This document shows, in pieces, positions 56,721 through 64,000 of a DNA stretch of 64,000 nt. This stretch comes from Norana najaformis (taxonomy: Eukaryota > Annelida > Clitellata > Crassiclitellata > Hormogastridae). Below the pieces are notes generated by a model. The model worked only from the letters and a program-made list of their open reading frames with translations, did no database searches and had not been told where the DNA came from. The stretch is from NCBI GenBank assembly GCA_964023275.1, contig OZ029927.1, forward strand, positions 16,539,165-16,603,164, read 5' to 3'. How positions within the stretch are numbered: the first letter of the stretch is position 1; each line of letters starts with the position of its first letter. Both the position numbers and the translations under genes were made by a program.

Positions 56721-58689
56721 GGTACAAACATGTATCAACTGCACAGACCTTGGAAAACGACGGATAACAAACACATTGTCTGCTGTGCGTCGCTTCAGTT
56801 GGTCTCCCGAGGGTTGGATAAGGCAAACAAGAAAATAAGGACTGGGATCATTCGTTCAAAGACATCAATCAACCTCGAGCGGCTGAAGGAATCGTATGGA
56901 TAAATGTGTCAAGGTTATCTGCAGACAGGTATCTGAAGCGGAATCATAATCATCATTGTTGTTGAGGAAAAACAGATTTAACACTATACACGTTGAAATA
57001 AAGTAGAAACAATGGATCAGCCATTCTCCCTGATAAAAGAATTGACCTGGAAGATATCAACCCAAGAATTCCAACATATACACCGAAATTGACAAAAAAA
57101 TTCATAGTAAAAAAGAATTTCAACAAAGAAATTCATTTTGAAAAGGAATGTCAACAAAATATTCGTACTAAAGTCTAAAGAAGATATTCCACAAATGAAT
57201 TCATATTAATGAAGAATTTCAACAACCAATTCCATACTACACAAAGAACTTCCACAAACGAATTCAGAAGGAGCGAGGCATTCCACGGAGTAGCAGAAAA
57301 GATACAGCAACAATCTTTGCAAACTATAACAGAATGTTTTTGAGCAGATTTGTATAAAATGTCTCAGAGGTACACTAAATGCACAAACTACCCAAACCTT
57401 AAAAGCTATTGGCTGTAGAAAGCCCGTAACCTCCCATTTGGGAGGAGCCAATCAAGCAGGGTCCAATAAACAAGCAACCTTATGAAAGCCAAACATCTTA
57501 AAAGCTTAATTCGAACTGGGATTCATATTTCGAACCACCAACCATCCTATCCAAGGCGTTTTATACTGAAGTGCGTCATAAGGTGGTTTTGTGTATCTCG
57601 CTATTTATATGGTCCCTTTTACGGGACCCCCGTGTATACGAAACGTTGGTGTGGGTGAAAACAGCTTCTGGGCAGAACATAAACCCTGTTAAGCATAAAA
57701 ACCTGAATAGGTCAGAAGAAGACTGAAGGTTAACAAAGACAGAACCAGACCGAGACAAATGCTATGCACCAGATTACTTATGTAGCGCCATCTAATGTGA
57801 AACGAACACAGGACAGAAAGAAATGGCCTTGACTATCATTATCGTCGGCGTCGTCATCACAATCGTCGTCATATCAACACTGAGTAATCATAATCATCAT
57901 CATCGTCGTCGTCATTATAAATATGATGATGCCTGATTGGGTGATTTCAGAAGGATGCGGGCAATTAAAACCTCAGACTTAGGACCAGTGGAAAATACAG
58001 TAAAACTAAGGGCATTAATTCGACGATAAGAAAGAGAATCAAGATCAACAATTAAGATGACGATGATGCTGCTGATGATAATTTATGATGACTATGATGA
58101 CGACGAGGATGGCCACAATGACAGCAGTGATGATTATGATCATATGATGATTACAAAAACGATGATAATACAGAGAACGAATGGCACAAACGCAACGCAT
58201 AACACAAGGATGATATACGGCACTCTACATAAATCTATGAGCATTTCATTAGCGAGTAAAGACAGTACTCTGAAAGTCGAGTGTTACATAAATCCTCTAA
58301 TTACACAACCTTACACGTGTAATCACAAATTCATGTTTCTTCCAGCAGGCAACCACACTACACTAAATCCACAACTTGACACCATAAAGCCCCAGTCAAA
58401 TCGAATGGCTTTTTTACGCTGATGGAGTCCAGACAGGAAAAGGCACACAGGGTCTTGCCATAAAATTTCCCGTCAGTGGTCTCGTCCTAAATTACTAAAA
58501 AAATCATTTCCAGCGTCAAGGGTTGGCACAGCAACACCACGTAGGCCTATAACAGGCAAACTATCAACTGATTCCAGTGGGGCTACTGACTGGCACCATC
58601 TAAGTTTAGACTGAGGAACAAAATCAACGAATTCTACTGCTATTGACGGATACTTCGCTACAATTTCAAACAGCATCCACCGTAGCCGT

Positions 58690-59060
58690 CCGACTGTCTG
58701 AGTGCCTGACTCCTAGATCTTGACCCTTTTGCCTATAGATTTTGTTTTGACTGAGCGCCTGTGAATAAGCTGGTTCCCGCGACTTAGCTTTTGTTGAGCG
58801 CTGTAGAAATCTCGAGATTACGATTACGATTACGATTACAATGAGGTATCACGTTTGTGGGGCACGGTAGCCTCCCCGATTGGATAAAGCGCTTGGTTTG
58901 TAACACGGAGCGTATGTGGTCGAGCCTTCCCTTAGACGGTTACTGGTAGGGGCCTTGAGCAAGTCCTTCACTCACAGTTGCTCAGCACCTCAAATTCAGA
59001 TTTAATGACCTTGCGCACATAATAAATGCAATAATAATAATAACGAATAATAATAATAAT
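58690..59060. repeat. Family A (minus), tRNA-derived SINE family D (plus) and (AAT)n
   Basis: 58690-58840 is a partial inverted family A copy. 58860-59035 has the head cccgattggataaagcgctt, ggtttgtaacacggagcgta and tail ttgagcaagtccttcactca. (AAT)n follows. Confidence 0.8.
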
Positions 59061-59479
59061 ATCAATAATAATAATAATGTAGGAGTAGAATGGATGAACA
59101 ATGAACTATTTACAGCGTTACTGACTGATACTAAGTGGGATCAAACAGGAAGAACAATCACCCGACCATGTTAGGTGGAATTAAGGGATTTGTGGAACAG
59201 AGAGAGATCAAATGAAAATGAACGGAGTCCCGAGGGTACCATCGCGAGCAACCGAGGGGGTAATTAAGGCGGAATAATAACATCCTCTCAATTCATGTCT
59301 TCATGGAAGTCGTTATCGGGGCTACAGAGGAAGAAACTGACTGCAGAAACTGGAGAAAGCACAGAAGACTTGGCAATTGGATTCAGATAAATGCACGCAC
59401 CATTGCACCAAGGTTAGTAGCTTCATGATGCTAATGACAACAAAATGATGATTATTATCACGGTGCTCGGAGCGGCGGC

Positions 59480-59600
59480 AATATGACGACGACGACGACG
59501 ACGATGATGATGAAGAAATGATGATGATGATGATGACGACGACGATGATGACGATAACCATGACGACGATGATGATGATGAAGATGACGATGATGACACA
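59480..59600. repeat. (GAC)n/(GAT)n trinucleotide tract
   Basis: gacgacgacgacgatgatga and related units. A similar, shorter tract lies at 58050-58160. Confidence 0.92.
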
Positions 59601-60194
59601 GTGATTATAGTAATTATGGAATGGCCAAGGTGCAATCTGCATGAAAAGGGAAATGTCCCCTCTATGGTTCATGCTATTCAGTGCTAGAATGCATTCTTCC
59701 AGCACATGTTAACCCTGCCAGCTGCTTTTCCTCTGCTGCTTCAAACAAAACTCTGTTAGAACCACATACTTAATCCGGTTTATAAGTTTCATAATTAGTA
59801 TTTATTGTTTGTTAATTTATGCAAATTTATCAACCAATCAGGCAAAGTCTATGCTTAGCATTACAGAAACTTGGAATATGCATCATTGAGGTGGTGGTGG
59901 TGTTGAAACAGAAGCAAAATAAAGTCTGCAGACTACTAGACACTGAACCAATAGACTTAGGTTAGGTAAACAACCTCACATTTAAACCTTACTTCATTAT
60001 CATCACCAGCGCTAGTTCCGGATGCCAGCCATTTGGCTGCAAATAAATGATCTCCATTGCTTTTGGTCAACTGTCAAATCTAGTGCTTTTCTCATGTTTA
60101 GTTCAAGTCTTGTTATGTCCTCACTTATGTACATTAAAACTAATTTAAATGCTTCCTAAACATCACCAAAATATATAAAGTGCATCTAGTCCTA

Positions 60195-60490
60195 GTCAAA
60201 ATCGTAATCGTTAATTCAAGATTTCTACAGAGGCCAACGAAAGCTAAATAATGGGAACCAGCTTATTCACAGGCGCTCAGTCAAAACAAAATCGATAGGC
60301 AGGAAGGGCTGGGTTCCAGGTCAAGATCCTAGAGTCAGGCAGGCGGACAGTCAGACGGCTCCGGTGGTTGGTGTCTGGAACTGGAGCATAAGAGAGAGAA
60401 GGGGAAGATGAAGAATCATGATAGGATCCATGGAAGAGGAGGTGTTTTCAGGTTTGAGTGAAAAACATGTGCAGAGATTGCAAGGGGTAA
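60195..60490 (+). repeat. Family A repeat
   Basis: aatcgtaatcgttaattcaa, gatttctacagaggccaacg, gggttccaggtcaagatcct. Full-length copy. Confidence 0.88.
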
Positions 60491-60903
60491 CCTGAAAGGG
60501 GAAGGCCAAACCTCCTTGCAACAGAAATATCACACAAGGAACGTTTCCTCTTCGAGATGCTTTGTAACGTAGGCACGCACGTCTGCTAAGCATCTCATCT
60601 TAATTAAAGATAACAGTCTGCAGCAGCAGCAACCAGCAGCGGCTATTCCGTGCAACAAACCAAACCAGTTTAGGTCAGCCAGAAAGAATTCCACTTAAAG
60701 TAACCCCATTAGGAAGCTCGACATCGTGGAGAAACCGGAGTAATTGCACAGCGGTTGATTGTCTTGACAGTTCCAGAGAAAAACATCAAGATTACGAAAG
60801 GATGCATCGCAGATGTTTTAAGCCAACACAATTTCGAATTCAAAATCGAATTCAAAATTTAGATTTTATCTATCTGTCTATGGTCCCTTCACATCCACTA
60901 ACA

Positions 60904-61145
60904 ACTGTAATTGTAATCTGTAATTGTAATTTGAGATTTACGAAGCGCCTCTTCGAGGATAAACTCAACAGAGGTGCTTCCGACCCGAAAAAGTAAAATC
61001 ACCGTTAAACGCTACAATCTTCAGGCACCTGCGGAACACTGAGAGGGGGAGAAAAAGGAGCTCAAGTCGCAATTGTGTAAAACAGTGCAACCTAAATGCT
61101 CAATAATCTGCTGGTCTAATCCAATCTAATCTAATCTAATCACTG
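60904..61145 (+). repeat. Unexpanded sister of the 20-bp-minisatellite host repeat
   Basis: gataaactcaacagaggtgc, ttccgacccgaaaaagtaaa, atcttcaggcacctgcggaa match 40220-40320, but the 20-bp unit occurs once. A (CTAAT)n tail ends at 61140. Confidence 0.85.
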
Positions 61146-61184
61146 TCAGACTGCCTGATGGTAGACGGTATTTTGAAGTGCAAC

Positions 61185-61450
61185 ATCAGTCAAATTCATC
61201 ATCCGTTGGAGAATTCAGGTCAAAATCCGATAAGTCAGAGACACCAGAAATTAGGTTAGGATGGCTAACAAGCTGAAAAAGATAAGCCATAAGTTTAGAC
61301 CTTAAACCTTAGACAATAAAGACCTGACTGAATTTACTGAAGTGGGCAGCGAATTGCGAAGCTTTGTACCGACAACCGAGAAAGCCCAACAGCCCAACAC
61401 TGGTAACAATCGGTTTTAATCTGGAGTGTTCCATGAAATTTGCAGTAGCT
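61185..61450 (+). repeat. Dispersed repeat, family I
   Basis: tcaaaatccgataagtcaga, gacaccagaaattaggttag. Related fragments at 41800-41890 and 52550-52620. Confidence 0.65.
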
Positions 61451-62081
61451 GGATTGAGTTGCTGGTATCAGCATTAATTTACAAATGGATTGTGACAGCA
61501 AACCAAATTATTATAACACTTGGCTTCACATTTTAGTCTTGTCAAAAACTAAATCAAAAGAAATACCGATAGACCCAACAGTCAATAATGCTCCTTAAAG
61601 ACTGCTTAGAAGTCCAAAAGGGTTCAAATCAAAATTCTTAATGAAAGGATTGGCCAGCCTAGTTAAGGTAAGGTTAATGTTTTCAGAATTAGAGGGCAAA
61701 GGTCAGTCACAAGGCCTTCTCGTTAACAAGGTAAAGGACGTCAAGAGTCTCGATATTGTGTCGAAGACGAATCAGAATTCAACAGCGTACAATGAAGTTG
61801 TTGAGATGAAGGACAGCTGTAAATGAGGACATTGGACCAATTAATGAACTCACTTTTCTTTGCTATTAGAATGTGACCGTCAAACGAACTGATAACAATA
61901 ACAATAAAACGTCCTGCAAAGACAAATTATACAATATAGGGGCGTGATATAAAGTCGTTAATTAGCTCTTTCTAAAATCTACTCATGGGTCCAACTAGGC
62001 AGGAAACATCAGTTTCGGCTCTCTGCATTTTCACTGGCATTGTGCTTTGTAGTCCAAGATTATAGAAGTTGAATAAAATCA

Positions 62082-63251
62082 CTATTTGACCACCTTAACA
62101 GATCGTAATATAACCAGAAGTTTATTTAGCTCATCTGTAATTACCCGTAAATTCTTGGACACACTGGTGACACTTTCCTGCCAGCGCATCTTGCCATCTT
62201 TCGCCGGTTTCTTCTCCCGTTTACCATCTGACGAAATTTCAGTACTGCCTGGTAATGTTCCACCATATTTCAAACAATTAACGTCACCATTCTGCTGTAG
62301 CTGAGCCTCAATCATCCGTCTGTTGTTTCTCCCCAAAGAGCCAAGAATATTGTCCATTGGAGGAGTGTAGTGGTCAGTTATGAGCGTATAAACACTCCCG
62401 TTTGCGAGGAAACTGGTGGAGTCCCTACAATGGACGTCACTTGTAAAAGATTCAGGCAGTTCTTGAGCACCGTGGCTGCCCAAGTTCTGCCGGACTCCAC
62501 TCTGCTGCTGGCGACAAATAGCTTCTGAGTCCGTGTCCCCCAAGTTCTGAGTAGGGTTATTGGAAGCTTCGACTTCTTGATCCGTCCACCAACCCGACTT
62601 GTCTGTGGTTTTGCCGGGAACATTAGCATCGCAACGTTTCAGAGCAGTAGGCGTTCTGGCGTCAGTTTCAGTGCTAAAAACTGTACTTTTCACAACAGAA
62701 TTGGAAAGATCTACGCATTGCGTTTTCTTCTCTTTGCAGTTCTGGAAAATGAACTTCAGGTTCTCTCGCTTCTGCACGCTCTGGTAGCTCTTGTTCAGTG
62801 CCGGCTCCAAGTCTGCACTTTCCATGGAGCCACTAAAGTAGTTATTAGATTTCAACGCTGCCATAATGGGTGGACGATTAGCCCTAGAAGGGTGTTTGGT
62901 GTCTGGTAAGACATCACACTGTGCCACAACAGCATTTTCCATGTTGGCTTCCACAGCCGGGACAGCAACGAAGCCTTCGTTGATGTTTTCCACTGTTTCC
63001 GGTTGCCTTGAGCATACAGATGTGGTCGAACGCAAGTGAACACTGTCGATGTGCAAGTTTCGCCCACCAGAGTTTTGGCCGTTGCAAAGCGCACTTTTCT
63101 CGACATAGCATGACTTCGACGTCACGTCCGTGTGATGCGTGGCACAGGCACCTCCCGAATAGAAGCACTTGACGAACGACTGAAGGGGGAACATCCCCTG
63201 GCACAGCAGACTATACCCTTTCCCCATTTCTTTAACTTCTTTCAAACACAT
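62082..63251 (-). CDS. Uncharacterised 389-codon ORF, possible 5' coding exon of unc-13
   Basis: This is an open frame of 389 codons with no repeats, far longer than chance allows in this DNA, so it is probably coding. I chose the ATG at 63251 (MCLKEVKEMGKGYS). An in-frame TAG lies just upstream at 63270-63272, and I see no good acceptor between the two. The predicted protein is polar, rich in Ser, Thr, Asn and Gln, and has several Cys. It ends in a short basic, possibly helical tail (SKNLRVITDELNKLLVILRS). I recognise no domain and no C2A. It is on the same strand as and upstream of unc-13, so it may be an isoform-specific N-terminal exon like the long non-C2A N-termini of some Munc13 forms. 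Possible internal donors near the end are CGG|GTAATT and AAG|GTGGTC. It could equally be a separate gene ending at the TAG. Confidence 0.45.
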   Translation of the reverse strand: MCLKEVKEMGKGYSLLCQGMFPLQSFVKCFYSGGACATHHTDVTSKSCYVEKSALCNGQNSGGRNLHIDSVHLRSTTSVCSRQPETVENINEGFVAVPAVEANMENAVVAQCDVLPDTKHPSRANRPPIMAALKSNNYFSGSMESADLEPALNKSYQSVQKRENLKFIFQNCKEKKTQCVDLSNSVVKSTVFSTETDARTPTALKRCDANVPGKTTDKSGWWTDQEVEASNNPTQNLGDTDSEAICRQQQSGVRQNLGSHGAQELPESFTSDVHCRDSTSFLANGSVYTLITDHYTPPMDNILGSLGRNNRRMIEAQLQQNGDVNCLKYGGTLPGSTEISSDGKREKKPAKDGKMRWQESVTSVSKNLRVITDELNKLLVILRSVKVVK

Positions 63252-63474
63252 TTGCAAGCTACTCTTGAACTACTTATCTCATGCATCAAGTTCCTATTCG
63301 CATAAAAATATTTGTATTACTATAAGGTTGACTGTTATTTTCATGGAAAAGAAGCTTCTATCACCAGTTCGCTTAACTGCTCATCAAAGACTTGTTCTTC
63401 TCGTCGAAGCAAAACCCTTCATGTTCCTATCACCATTCTTAAACCACACAACTCTGAATTAAATACACTACGAG

Positions 63475-63605
63475 ACAAAGGCTACCCCTTCAAAGGTTAC
63501 CCCTTCAAAGGTTACCCCTTCAAAGGTTACCTCTTCAAAGGTTACCTCTTCAAAGGTTGCCTTTTCAAAGGTTACCTCTTCAAAGGTTACCTCTTCAAAG
63601 AAATA
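63475..63605. repeat. 15-bp repeat (aaaggttaccccttc)
   Basis: Nine units of ttcaaaggttac(c/t)(c/t)c. It encodes GYPFK repeats on plus only because of the 15-bp period. Upstream (5') of the 62082-63251 ORF. Nothing recognised in 63610-64000. Confidence 0.93.
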
Positions 63606-64000
63606 AGATCTCCACATAAAATGGTGCAGCTGAACCCTAACGCACACTCTAACCAAAACAGATCACAGTTCAACCCTAAAGCACAGTCTAACCTAAAAAC
63701 ACACTTCACTGTTTAACCGTACAGCAGTATTCCTACCACCGTCTCGCATCTTAACAATACTGCGAACTTTTCTTCACAGAATCCATCTCAAATCCGAGCG
63801 ACACGGCTAACAGCCTCGACGCAAAGCATCTCCGAATGCAAACTCACACAAAACACTGCCACTCCGAACTCCGATTCAATGAAATATGCAGGAAGGGACG
63901 ACCGACGACGCTCGTATCCTGCCGTACTTAGCCAGTGACCGCCGGGCGAGCAGTATGTCGCCTAACGGTTGCGTCGTCCATCGACTAAGCCAACGACGGA

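Noticed and set aside
59322..59705. 127-codon minus ORF with hydrophobic (VII)n and poly-Ser
   Set aside because: The hydrophobic run is the (GAT/GAC)n repeat read in one frame. It is not a membrane protein.

Overview
The window comes from an animal nuclear genome. It has many short, phase-matched exons with GT-AG introns, dense microsatellites and minisatellites, several families of tRNA-derived SINEs, and LINE tails. I cannot place the species from sequence alone. The conserved protein looks like that of an invertebrate metazoan, and the recurring 'tttatatagcgcc' tails of the dispersed repeats do not settle the phylum.

One gene dominates: a minus-strand Unc13/Munc13 homologue, the presynaptic vesicle-priming factor. 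Its 3' end is complete, with the stop codon at 6288-6290. I resolved 29 consecutive coding exons from about 45975 down to 6288. All have GT-AG splice sites and every junction phase agrees, giving a continuous 1,247-residue C-terminal portion: linker, C1 zinc-finger domain (exon 34792-35011), C2B domain (30081-24313), MUN domain (24313-10285), C2C domain and C-terminal tail (10285-6288). In the text, residue 1 is the first full codon of the exon at 45882-45975. Further upstream, a 62-base exon at 49982-50043 and a 389-codon ORF at 62082-63251 are tentative 5' coding exons. No start codon or promoter can be assigned with confidence.

The most notable biology is in this gene. (1) The C2B exon that encodes Ca2+/lipid-binding loop 3 exists in two diverged, intact, phase-identical versions (27811-27935 and 26923-27050). 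The reading frame survives only if exactly one is used, which predicts mutually exclusive splicing between a strongly basic and a weakly basic loop 3. (2) The splice donor of the MUN exon 20262-20527 is the first unit of a nine-unit, 44-bp tandem array, so the exon-intron junction itself has been amplified. (3) A roughly 204-bp tandem duplication carries a partial copy of the exon at 12088-12142. The copy could act as an in-frame 12-codon cassette exon.

Layout: 1-6287 is downstream intergenic sequence (microsatellites, a 24-bp minisatellite, an ATC-rich tract). 6288-45975 is the unc-13 body, with introns full of SINEs, several of them internally expanded into minisatellites, plus long (ACAT)n, (GTAT)n, (GT)n and (CTGT)n tracts. 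46-62 kb is repeat-rich sequence (LINE tail, 30-bp minisatellite, a 1.5-kb 22/19-bp minisatellite) that is probably a large 5' intron or 5' flank. 62-63.3 kb holds the non-repetitive ORF. 63.3-64 kb has a 15-bp repeat and otherwise nothing recognised. I found no convincing plus-strand gene.
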